DNA of 64,000 nt. Source: Viscum album. Taxonomy: Eukaryota > Streptophyta > Magnoliopsida > Santalales > Viscaceae. The position numbers were made by a program, and so were the translations under genes. This document shows, piece by piece, positions 12,201 to 23,016 of the stretch. Position 1 is the stretch's first letter. Each line of letters starts with the position of its first letter. The stretch is from the NCBI GenBank assembly GCA_963277665.1, contig OY728123.1:627500915-627564914 (forward strand), written 5' to 3'. A model generated the notes under the pieces. The model saw only the letters and a program-made list of their open reading frames with translations, searched no databases and was not told the origin of the DNA.

Positions 12201-14600
12201 ATTGGAAAATAATTATGAAAAACTATACTTTTAATTGGATTATGGATGTGTTTTAATTAATATGGTTGTAAAATAGAATTTCAATTTTCATTGAATTTGG
12301 TTATGGACTTTTTTTCTACCTAATAAAGACGTGCATGATACCAATACAAACATGGGTAATACATATTGATGATGTTTTTCCATATTATGGTAGAAAAATA
12401 ATAATTAATAGTGATTGTTCATCTAGTATAATATTTAATGACAAGTGATAAAAAATTGGAAGGAGAATTATCTATAACATATTATGAGGTTAATAGATTA
12501 TAGAAGAAGTGATAGAAATTTTTTTTTGAGAAAAACATTATATCTCTTTTTAAAAGGAAAAACCTCAAGTTAAATATTATAGTTAGATCTAAATTAAATT
12601 GTGATAAAATACACCATATATAAGTGATAGTATAGTCTTTATGAATTATTAAATAACTATTGTTGAATAAAGGTTTAAAAATAATTGAGGTGATTTAAAA
12701 GTCTTAAAATAGAAAAGAAAAAAATTTGATGTAATTTTATAAAATGTCAATCTATGATTTATATATTTAAAATAGATAATAATATAACTTCTGAATAATC
12801 CATATAATTGGAAATGTTCTTATTGTAATGGTCATTTCAGTGTTATGATTGATTCATTAGACTCTATATAGGAAGTAATTGAAGTTTCTTCGGAGTCACC
12901 GGGACATGCATACATGTTATCTGGGACAATGTAAAAGTAAACTCTCTATGTGAATGACTGATTTCAAGATATGTATGTGATATCTATTGAATGTGTATGG
13001 GTCTTTCCTTCTATAAAATTTTTATGTTGGTGAGAAAAAACATTGGTTTCCATAATTATATGTCAAAAAGTATAAATCAATTGGGGAGATTCTGAATACA
13101 TTTATTCAAATAAAAAACTTCTAAAATCATTCTTATAGAAATATAAATGAATGATCTTGAAATTTATAAATGGATTGATATTTTGAATATAATTAACACC
13201 ATATTTTGTTACTTTAAAATAAAATTATTTTAAAATAATTATTGTTGATTGAAAATTGAAAAAAATTCACATGTTACCAATGTTCTAATTATATGATTTA
13301 AATATCAAAAAATAATTTATGATTTCAATTGTTTTAGTGATGAAGATATTCTTTAATATGATTATTAGATAAAATATTATTGTTAAATATTGGAATTTAT
13401 TTTTCCATGAAATAGCGAAATTACTAATTATTTAAATTTATAAATTAAATGGCGATGAAGAGATGCAGAAGTGTGATCATGAAGTTTGTTAAGGGTCTAA
13501 ATTTAACTTATATAGTTCATGTTAGACTATATAATAGTTTTTATAGAAGTTATTGCATTCTATGAAGAGATCCATTTTTGATGGTGTGATACTGTAATTG
13601 TATCTAGATTTGAAAGAATATTTAAAATTTTGTTCCTCTGAAATTTTTTTGAAGAATATATTTTTTATGTTGTCGTAAAAAATTGAACAATTTATATTCA
13701 ACCAAAGGAATGATGATAAATTTAGAATGAAAACAATGTTTTTTTCTATAATCATTTAGGTGATTTTTTAAAATAAAAATGGAATGTGAGAAGACACCCA
13801 TGTGTTGTTACATGAAAAAAATATAGTTATTATAGAGAATAAATGGAATGACCTCATTCCATGAAACATATTTTACTTCCAAATATTTATGTTATAATTC
13901 TATTTATGTTAATATGACAGTTTTCCAAAATTATAATCAGTCCTCCTATACAAATTTTATTCAATGAGAGAAAATTAAAATAAAAGATAAAAATTGATCA
14001 TTGTGAGTGTGTGAGTTATTGTATAGCGATGGGTTGTGTGTAAAGTACAAGAAATATTAAATGAATTGATGAACAAAGTGAACATAATACAATTATGTGA
14101 GTAAAAAGTAATATTTATAAAATAAGAAAATAAGGAGTATCCTACAAAACATATTTGGTCCAAATAAAAAAGAGGAATATATTTAGATGGTGTATGGGGA
14201 TTTATATGCAGTGAACATGAATAGAACTAATATTTATTTTATTATCATAAAGTGTATAAGATAGTTGTAATTATTTTATACTCATAATTGATGATTTTAT
14301 AGGGTTTTTTTTATAGGGAACAAGGGAGATTTCTGGATGATTTATATAACATTCTATAGAGGTCATGACATTCGAAATTGAGTCTTGATTTACCAATAAT
14401 TTTTTTAATAAATTTAGAGTGGATGTTGTTATTAAAAATAGAGACCATGTTTCAGGTATACCTTCATAAATATTCATAACGATATTAAGGAATATATTGG
14501 GGGAAATATATCACTTTTATAGATAATATGATGTCCAAATATTATTTTTTCTCCACTTCAAAAAAATAGAAGCTGAAAAACTGGTGTGATGCTAGTGTGA
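6239..14600. other. Very AT-rich unassigned DNA
   Basis: No gene, tRNA or clear element end can be supported. Short open frames here are what long runs of A and T produce by chance. Local oddities are a compositionally distinct block at about 8280-8790 (GC-richer, no recognisable product) and an 11-base C run at 9880-9890. The bulk is probably decayed retroelement sequence, since gypsy pol shreds lie at both ends. Confidence 0.5.
9880..9890. repeat. Homopolymer of 11 C
   Basis: Eleven consecutive C residues in sequence that is otherwise strongly AT-rich, directly after GGGTT CA. Read on the minus strand it gives a G run followed by TGAACC. That resembles the G-rich TGAATT segment just inside the LTR of element F (59523), so it may mark a decayed LTR terminus. 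Confidence 0.6.
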
Positions 14601-14639
14601 AGAACCCATGATAACTATAAGTGTTCACCTAAATAATAC

Positions 14640-15030
14640 AGTGAAAATGAACCTACACAATTTGGTGAGACCAGTTTTACAATGTCACCAAGATAAGTCA
14701 CATCGTATTAATGATAAACATATTTCAAATAATCTTTTACTCTTATATCCTGAGCATAAACATTGTATGGAATTCCTCAGTGGGCGTGACCATTGTAAAA
14801 ATTAATGTATGCTATATTATTAATTTATATACATTGAATATAGGTGTTCGTGATAGATTAAATAAAATAGATCCATTATTGATTATAATATACTACGATT
14901 TAAATACTAAAGTGGTTAAATATTATGAGAATATTTAATATTTGGTAAAACATGGGAACAACTCACTCCCCCAATATTAGGCTTCTCTAAACCAGACCTT
15001 TGGGACTCAGAAGCGGCACAAGTGTAATAG
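14640..15030 (+). pseudogene. Decayed Ty3/gypsy integrase remnant (zinc-finger side)
   Basis: The plus-strand translation contains L-Q-C-H-Q-D-K-S-H-R, then L-L-L-L-Y-P-E-H-K-H-C-M-E-F-L-S-G. This lines up with the gypsy integrase segment C-x-x-C-Q-x-D-K ... L-L-x-P-L-P-I-P-E ... M-D-F-I-x-G. Further on, V-R-D-R-L-N-K and V-V-K-Y-Y can be laid against V-V-D-R-L-S-K and V-V-K-Y-W-G. The C-x-x-C-Q-x-D-K form suggests a different gypsy lineage from the other copies in this window. Frames shift and the catalytic core is not intact. Assignment is by eye and moderate. Confidence 0.4.
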
Positions 15031-15408
15031 TTTACTTATATTAGTTATATTAGATACATAAAAGTTGTTTTCATTTGAAATATGTTATGTTAATCATTAA
15101 AATTTTTAAAGAAGTTGTTCTGTTGGGAATATCATATTCTATTCTTATCAAGGTTCATATAGTTATTTCTTCCAAGACCATGAAAAACATGTACCGTATA
15201 GAGTAAAATAAAAAATACTGTTCTTAGGGAAAAAATTGAAATGATTAATAGATTAAGGTCTTCAGGGTGTAGTTTTTCTATAATTTTTTTTGAAATTTTT
15301 TCCTAAATTGAGTAAAAAATAATATGTGATGATTTTGAATTTAATGAATCAATAAGTGTTTTTATTATTAAATAAAATACTATATGAATAATATTCCTAT
15401 TGAAATTT

Positions 15409-15416
<8 letters not shown>

Positions 15417-15453
<37 letters not shown>
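15417..15453. repeat. (TA)n microsatellite
   Basis: An almost pure TA run of about 35 bases, 130 bp upstream of the CACTA element. It lies outside the element boundary. Confidence 0.9.
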
Positions 15454-15456
<3 letters not shown>

Positions 15457-15584
15457 TACAAAAACACAATAGGTGATGAAACAATATATATGTATAAGGA
15501 ATCTAATGTAATGAAAGATCTGATGGTTATGAAATTGAGTAAATGTGAATGTATCACAAATATTGTTTTAAAAAAGGATAAATA

Positions 15585-15985
15585 CACTACGGGGAAAATG
15601 GATATTTGAGACGGCTTATATGCGACGGGATTTATTCCCGTCGCAAATAGCCCTGTTAAAAACTTATTTGCGACAGGGGTATTTGCCCGTCGCAAATAAG
15701 TAGCCTTTTGCGACGGGATAGCTTTACCCGTCGCAAAAGGACTGGCGGGCTTTGCGCGCCAAATCGCGGGAAACATATTTGCGACGGGGGAATAGTCCCA
15801 TCGCAAATAACCGGCGGCAGTAAAAGGTATTTGCGACGGCAATATTCTCCCGTCGCAAATAGTATGTCGGCAGGTGGTTATTTGCGACGGGACCCGTCGC
15901 AAATAACTATTTAACCGTTGACCGTAATAAATGATGGCTAAGGTATTTGCGACGGTACCCGTCGCAAATGGGACCGTCGCGAATA
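15585..15985. repeat. CACTA left end: TIR and subterminal palindromes
   Basis: After the terminal CACTAC come about seven short inverted pairs of TTTGCGACGGG and CCCGTCGCAAA separated by 0-15 bases (near 15628, 15667, 15708, 15777, 15829, 15879 and 15944). Such subterminal motif clusters are the known binding sites of the second (TnpA-type) protein in En/Spm elements. Here each site is itself a small palindrome. The block is strikingly GC-rich and CpG-rich against its surroundings. Confidence 0.9.
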
Positions 15986-15993
15986 ATCTAACC

Positions 15994-16000
15994 TATAAAT
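15994..16000 (+). promoter_or_regulatory. Probable CACTA promoter TATA box
   Basis: TATAAAT within CCTATAAATACCTCC, immediately inside the subterminal repeats. It is followed at 30-60 bp by a pyrimidine-rich CTCAAACTCCATCTTCATC leader typical of a plant transcription start and 5' UTR. It is the only good promoter candidate ahead of both transposon genes. Confidence 0.7.
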
Positions 16001-16024
16001 ACCTCCATCCATTTTTTTCAAATT

Positions 16025-16162
16025 ATTCTCAAACTCCATCTTCATCTTCTCTCAAAATTTTATTTCTAAAGTTCAGTTTTTCTCAAGTTTAATTTTTTTC
16101 TCCGGAGTTGATATTGATGTTTTGAAGAACGATCAGAGATCAAGCTCAGATCAATTTTTAAG
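16025..16162 (+). other. Putative untranslated leader exon of the CACTA transcript
   Basis: Pyrimidine-rich sequence about 30 bp downstream of the TATA box, ending in TTTTTAAG followed by GT at 16163. No ATG frame of useful length lies in it. A plausible acceptor (TTTTATAG) ends at 19348, six bases before the transposase ATG. A second (CTGTTTCAG) ends at 23016, directly before the ATG of the second gene. The exon start is inferred, not observed. Confidence 0.55.
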
Positions 16163-16264
16163 GTATTTATATTCATTTTAATTTAATATTTATTTTTAAT
16201 GTTTTATTAGTTTCAATTTTTCTTAATTAGTTGTAATTTAATTATGTTTACTTTGATTTATTAC

Positions 16265-16556
16265 TTAATAATTAGTAATAAATACCAATAATTAGGAATA
16301 ATAACATTATTACATTATTAGTATATTTTATTATTAATATTAAAATAATATAATTTTTTATATATATACAATTCTCTTTTCATCTGTGTGTTTGCTGTCT
16401 CCACATGTATTATTTGTATATAGAGATAGAAAACACACAGATGAAAGGAGAATTGTATATAAATTAGAAAATTATATTATTTTAATATTAATAATAAAAT
16501 ATACTAATAATGTTATTATTCTTAATTATTGGTACTTATTCCTAATTATTGGTAAT
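16265..16556. repeat. Long imperfect inverted repeat (hairpin)
   Basis: The left arm (about 16265-16393, ending ATCTGTGTGTTT) is the inverse complement of the right arm (about 16431-16556, starting AAACACACAGAT). Arms are some 125 bp with a few mismatches, and the spacer is about 37 bp. Both arms contain copies of the 10-bp unit that forms the following array, in opposite orientation. It could be a palindromic MITE-like insertion or an inverted duplication. No target duplication was identified. Confidence 0.8.
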
Positions 16557-16560
16557 TATT

Positions 16561-19100
16561 CATTTAATTACTCATAATTAGGAACAATTACCAATAATTA
16601 TCAATAATTAGGAATAATTATTAATAATTATTAATAATTACCAATAATAAGTAATAATTACCAATAATTAGTAATAATTACCAACAATTAGTAATACTTA
16701 CCAATAATTAGTAATACTTACCAATAATTAGTAATAATTACCAATAATTAGTAATAATTAGTAATAATTACCAATAATTACCACTAATTCGTAATAATTA
16801 CCAATAATTACCAATAATTACCAATAATTACCAATAATTACCAATAATTACCAATAATTACCAATAATTGCGAATAATTACCAATAATTACCAATAATTA
16901 CCAATAATTAGGAATAATTAGTAATAATTAGTAATAATTAGTAATAATTAGTAATAATTAGTAATATTTAGTAATAATTAGTAAAAATTAGTAATAATTA
17001 GTAATAATTACTAATAATTAGTAATAATTAACAATAATTTGTAATAATTAGTAATAATTACCAATATTTAGTAATAATTAAGAATAATTATCAATAATTA
17101 CCGGTAAATAGTAATAATTAGTAATAATTAGAAATAATTAGCAATAATTAGTAATAATTACCAATAATTAGTAATAATTACCAATAATTAGTAATAATTA
17201 CCAATAATTTGTAATAATTACCAATAATTACCAATAATTAGTAATAATTAGTAATAATTAGTAATAAATAGTAATAATTAGTAATAATTACCAATAATTA
17301 GTAATAATTACCAATAATTAGTAATAATTAACAATAATTAGTAATAATTACCAATAATTAGTAATAATTACCAATAATTACTAATAATTAGTAATAATTA
17401 CCAATAATTACCAATAATTAGTAATAATTAGTAATAATTACTAATAATTAGTAATCATTAGTAATAATTACCAATAATTAGTAATAATTAGTAATAATTA
17501 GTAATAATTAGTAATAATTAGTAATAATTACCAATAATTATTAATAATAACCAATAATTGGTAATAATTAACAATAATTAGTAATAATTAGTAATAATTA
17601 CCAATAATTAGTAATACTTAACAATAAGTAGTAATAATTACCAATAATTACCAATAATTAGTAATAATTACCAATAATTTCCAATAATTAGTAATAATTA
17701 CCAATAATTACCAATAATTAGTATTAATTACAAATAATTAGTAATAATTACCAATAATTACCAATAATTAGTAATAATTAGTAATAATTAGTAATCATTA
17801 CAAATAATTACCAATAATTAGTAATAATTAGTAATAATTAATAATAATTAGTAATAATTACCAATAATTAATAATAATTACCAATAATTAGTAATAATTA
17901 ACAATAATTAGTAATAATTACCAATAATTAGTAATAATTACCAATAATTACCAATAATTAGTAATATTTACCAATAATTAACAATAATTAGTAATAATTG
18001 GTAATAATTACCAATAATTAGTAAGAATTAGTAATAATTAGTAATAATTACCAATAATTAGTAATAATTAGTAATAATTAGTAATAATTAGTAATAATTG
18101 CCAATAATTAGTAATAATTACCAATAATTAGTAATAATTAATAATAATTAGTAATAATTAGTAAGAATTAATAATAATTTCCAATAATTAGTAATAATTA
18201 CCAATAATTAGTAATACTTAACAATAATTAGTAATAATTACCAATAATTACCAATAATTAGTAATAATTACCAATAATTACCAATAATTAGTAATAATTA
18301 GTTATAATTAAAAATAATTAGTAATAATTATTAATAATTAGTAATAATTACCAATAATTAGTAATAATTAGTAATAATTATTAATAATTTCCAATAATTA
18401 GTAATAATTAACAATAATTAGTAATACTTAACAATAATTAGTAATACTTACCAATAATTAGGAATAATTACCGGTAAATAGTAATAATTAGTTATAATTA
18501 GAAATAATTACCAATAATTAGTAATAATTAGTAATAATTAGTAATAGTTATTATTAATTAATAATAATTACCAATAATTAGTAATAATTACCAATCATTA
18601 CCAACAATTAGTATTAATTAGTAATAATTAGTAATAATTACCAATAATTACAAATAATTAGTAATAATTAGTAATAATTAGTAATAATTACCAATAATTA
18701 GTAATAATTAGTAATAATTAGTAATAATTACCAATAATTAGTAATAATTACCAATAATTAGTAATAGTTACCAATAATTAATAATAATTACCAATAATTA
18801 GTAATAATTACCAATAATTAGTAATAATTACCGATAATTACCAATAATTACTAATAATTACCAATAATTAGTAATAATTAACAATAATTAGTATTAATTA
18901 GTAATAATTACCAATAATTGATAATAATTAGTAATAATTACAAATAATTAGTAATAATTATTAATAATTACCAATAATTAGTAATAATTACCAATAATTA
19001 GTAATAATTAGTAATAATTATTAATAATTAGTAATAGTTAGTAATAATTCGTAATAATTTGTAATAATAAGTACTAATTAGTAATAATTAATAATAATTA
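16561..19100. repeat. Strictly phased 10-bp tandem array, about 254 units
   Basis: Units of the form NNAATAATTA follow one another with no insertion or deletion over about 2,540 bp. Commonest are GTAATAATTA and CCAATAATTA, with AC, TT, GG and AT variants at the first two positions. Phase is lost only at about 19101, where one extra G appears. Variation is concentrated in the first two bases; the AATAATTA core changes rarely. Two blocks containing the rare CCGGTAAATA unit (17101 and 18471) and two containing GTAATACTTA ACAATA (17611 and 18211) show that longer segments were duplicated inside the array. Confidence 0.97.
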
Positions 19101-19354
19101 GGGAATAATTACCAATAATATTAGTACAATGAAAATAATAAAATATTTATATAATATTAAAATTATCAATATTTGTAACATGTTTTGCTTTATTCTCAAC
19201 ATATTTAATTCTTAAAGGGTCAATTTTTAGGTCTATCTCAATAAAAAGTTTGTGTCAGTCGTGTATTATCTAAACTCTATAATTATCCTAGCTTGAGTGT
19301 TTTTTCTAACAAATTATTCAAAACCAGTAATGCTTTTATATTTTATAGAGAAAT

Positions 19355-22300
19355 ATGGAACAACGATGTCGTCAACAATCATTATTAGGTGACTGCATAT
19401 GGATAAATCAACGTAGAAATCCAAACGGTTCTGGTTTAAATCCAGTATATGTAGAGGGTTTGGAGACTTTTTTATCATTTGCGGCATCAAATCCAGAATT
19501 TTTTTCAGAAGGCAAAATAAAATGCCCTTGCAGAAAATGTGCATTGAGAATGTTTGACACGTTTGACAAAGTGGGAGAACATCTCTTGCGTTTTGGTTTT
19601 CATCCAGATTATGTTTTTTGGTATCAACACGGTGAACGCAGTTCCAGAGCAGGTGATACCAACTTGATTCCGGATCCATCCCGGTTTCAAGATTTAGTAC
19701 ATGATGTTGCAGGTTCATCTGTTCAACATACAGAAACTCCGGCTGATATAGATTCAAATCCTGAGTTGGCACTGTCTGAATTTTATGAGTTGTTGAAGTC
19801 TGCTGAGGATGCATTATATCCTGGCTGCAAGATGAGCAAATTAGAAGCAGTTGCAAAATTTATGGCTATAAAATTAGATAATGGAATGTCAAACACCTGT
19901 TTTGACCAGATATTTTCTTTGCTTAAAACACTGTTACCCGAAGGAAATGTTTTACCTACAAATTACTATGAGAGTAAGAGGCTGGTTCGAAATTTGGGAC
20001 TTACTTGTCAGAAGATTCATGCATGTTCAAATGACTGCATTTTATATTCTGGGGAAAATGAGTCGTTGGATAGTTGTCTCACATATGGGCAACTGAGATA
20101 TAAAGAAGGACAACACGGGAAGTTTGGGTTGATTCCTGTAAAACAGTTGATATATTTTCCGCTTACATCCAAACTCCAGCGTTTATTCATGTCTAAGAAT
20201 ACATCGACAATGATGTCATGGCATAAAGAGAATATTTTAACCGATAAAAGCTTGAATCATCCAGCCGATGGTGATTCATGGAAACATTTTCATAGAGTGC
20301 ATCTATCCTTTGCTTTAGAAGTTAGAAATGTTCGACTGGGCCTTTCCCCTGATGGTTTCTGTCCGTTTGGATCTTATGGTAGTCAATATTCATGTTGGCC
20401 TGTTTTTTTAACTCCGTACAATTTACCTCCATGGATTTTGATGAAGGAGCCATATAACTTTTTGAAATTACTAATTCCAGGACATCCAAAGAAAAATATT
20501 GATGTTTATTTGAAACCATTGATTGATGAATTAAATTTATTGTGGCGTACTGGTGTCAGTACATATGATGTTGCAACGAAACATAATTTCATACTGAGAG
20601 CAGCATTGATGTGGACAATAAGTGACATCCCGGCTTGTGGGATGTTATCTGGATAGAGTACACATGGTCATAAATCATGTCCTTACTGTATGGGAGAGAA
20701 CAAAGCATTTATGCTCATTCATGGAAAGAAACCTTGTTATTTTGACTGTCATCGCAGATTTCTTCCAGCTGATCATCCTTTTCGCAGAAACAGATCTCAT
20801 TTCAGAAAAGGAACTGTTGAAAGGGATGGACCTCCAAAAATGCTATCAGGTTCGGAGTTAAAATCAGTTGTATTTTCATTACCTCCCATCACTTTTAGTC
20901 CCACAATAAACCAACAGAAAATTTCTGGTTTTGGGAAAGAACACAATTGGATTAAACATAGCATATTTTCGGATTTTCCATATTGGTCTGATTTGTTGGT
21001 CTGACACATGTAAGATGTCATGCATATTGAGAAGAACTGTTTTGATAATTTGTTTCATACAGTTTTAGATATGTCAGGAAAGAGCAAAGACAATGTAAAT
21101 GCACGTTTAGATCTTGCCCAAATTTGCAGGCGTCCAGAATTGGAACAGTTTGAGAATCTCATAACAGAAAGGTTACTAAAACCAAAATCAGCTTATAAAC
21201 TGTCTAAAGAAAACCGTTTATTATTTTGTCAGTGGATTGCAGATTTGAGACTTCCAGATGGCTGTGCTTCCAATTTGGGTAGATGTGTAAAGAATGGTCA
21301 TATTACTGGATTAAAAAGTCATGATTTTCATTTTATAATGGAAAGACTTCTACCCATTGGATTAAGAGGTCCGTTGAATTCTGTGATTTGGGATTCCATA
21401 ACAGACATGTATCATTTTTTTCTGGAAATTTATGCTGCTACAGCAGATTATGATGCTCTAGGAAAACTTGAAAAAGATTTTGATGTAATTATATGTAAAC
21501 TGGACAAAATATTTCCGCCGTCTTTATTCGACTCAATGGAACATTTGATGTTACATTTCCCATATGAAGCCAAATGTGGAGGTCCAGTGCATTTTCGATG
21601 GATGTACCCATTTGAAAGATGCATGAAAAAATTGAAAAGAAAAGTACGTAACAAAGCATTTGTTGAAGGATCTATTGCAGAAGCTTATTTGCAAGAGGAA
21701 ATATCTATTTTCTACTCCCATTATTTTGAATCTATGTATCCTTCAAAAAACAACTGAATGGGATGAAATGAGAGGAATATTGATGAAATCGACAATCAAT
21801 TATCTGTTTTCAACCAGTCAGAGCTTGGTTTTGGTGGAGTTTATGAATGCTGGCTTTTATATGATGAACATCATAGAGCTCATACATATGTTCTGCTCAG
21901 CTGTGAAGAGATGACATCAGTTGTACTGTAAGTGTTTATATCACTTATTCTATCATTTATGTTACAGTAAATAACTTTGGTTTTTATAGGATGTATGATA
22001 ATCATATCAAGAAACAAATTCCACAAATTACAGCAGCTGCTCTCGAAGAACGTCGACTGAAAAATTTCTCTCAGTGGTTTCAAAAACTGGTAACATAAAT
22101 TCTTTATCTTTTAGTAACTGATTCAATGTATAGTTTACTATATTGATAATTATTTCACAAATTTTCAGGTGTCTCGACATACTGATAAAATTAACAAATG
22201 GTTGTGTGTATTGAGTAACCCACCTTACAAACTTGATAAAACTTATAATGCATATGTGGTGAATGGATTTCGATTCCACACACATGCATATGGAGAATCG

Positions 22301-22915
22301 AAAAAAACAATGAACAGTGGAGTTAGCTTGAGAGGATCTCATCATCGAGAAAATGAAGTTGACTTTTATGGCATACTTGATGAAATCATTGAACTCTGTT
22401 ATCTTGGACAACATTACATAACCATGTTCAAATGTCGGTGGTTGGATACAGAGAGAGGCGTGCGTGTTCATCCGACTCATGGAATCATCGATATTAAATG
22501 TAAAAGTGTTCTCGCAGAAAATGAACCATTCTTATTGGCTCAATAGGCACATCAAGTTTATTACGCAAAGTACTGTGCTACATCAAGAGACTTGACTGAT
22601 TGGTGGAGTGTAATAAAAATCAAAATTCGAGACAATCAGTTTAGTCAAAGTGAATGTGCTTTCACTGATGTGCAAAGAATTGAAGTTTTTCAAGAGAGTA
22701 CTCAAAATCAATCTTTTTTACAAAGAGACATGAGTATCGATGACGACACCCCACATTTAAGAGTCGGTGATGACGATGATGTTAATGATGTCACATATGA
22801 ATTTGAAATGGTAAGAGATGAAGCAACTGTAACTCGAATGGATATCGATGATGTTGAGGAGGAATATGAAGGTGACATTGACATATATGAAGATGATGAT
22901 GAAGATGAACACTGA
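19355..22915 (+). pseudogene. Tnp2-type (TnpD-like) CACTA transposase, broken
   Basis: This is the catalytic-side protein of CACTA elements, which binds the ends and cuts the element out. Codons 1-90 form the transposase-associated domain with C-P-C-R-K-C and H-L-x-x-x-G-F-x-P-x-Y. The Tnp2 (Transposase_21) domain follows to about 21.0 kb, then a DUF4218-like segment (M-H-I-E-K-N to about 21757), a DUF4216-like segment (22169-22546), W-W-x-V-I-K and an acidic Asp/Glu tail ending at 22915. Start 19355 follows a good acceptor. Likely introns are 21928-21989 and 22090-22168. Damage: in-frame stops at 20654-20656 (where the family has Trp before S-T-H-G), 21002-21004, 21011-21013 and 22544-22546, and a frameshift near 21770. 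Apart from these, reading is continuous in one frame, so inactivation is not ancient. Domain names are from family knowledge; no search was run. Confidence 0.93.
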
Positions 22916-23016
22916 TAGAATTCCGTGGTATTTATATAAAATCATAATATGTATATATGTATATATAATAGTAATTATCAATTATTTTCTACCAAAATTA
23001 ACATCTTCTGTTTCAG

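Larger units (their letters stand above)
16163..19348 (+). other. Putative 3.2-kb leader intron of the CACTA element
   Basis: Bounded by AAG/GTATTT and TTTTATAG/AG. It is almost pure A/T and holds a long imperfect hairpin followed by about 250 units of a 10-bp repeat. If correct, the whole array would be transcribed and spliced out each time the transposase is expressed. It is much longer than the 60-120-bp introns elsewhere in this element. Confidence 0.55.

Noticed and set aside
15408..15902. 164-codon minus-strand frame running into the CACTA left end
   Set aside because: It crosses the element border and the palindromic subterminal repeats and ends in the TA microsatellite; chance frame.
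19314..19856. 180-codon minus-strand frame
   Set aside because: It is the shadow of the transposase coding strand, which has clear domain matches.
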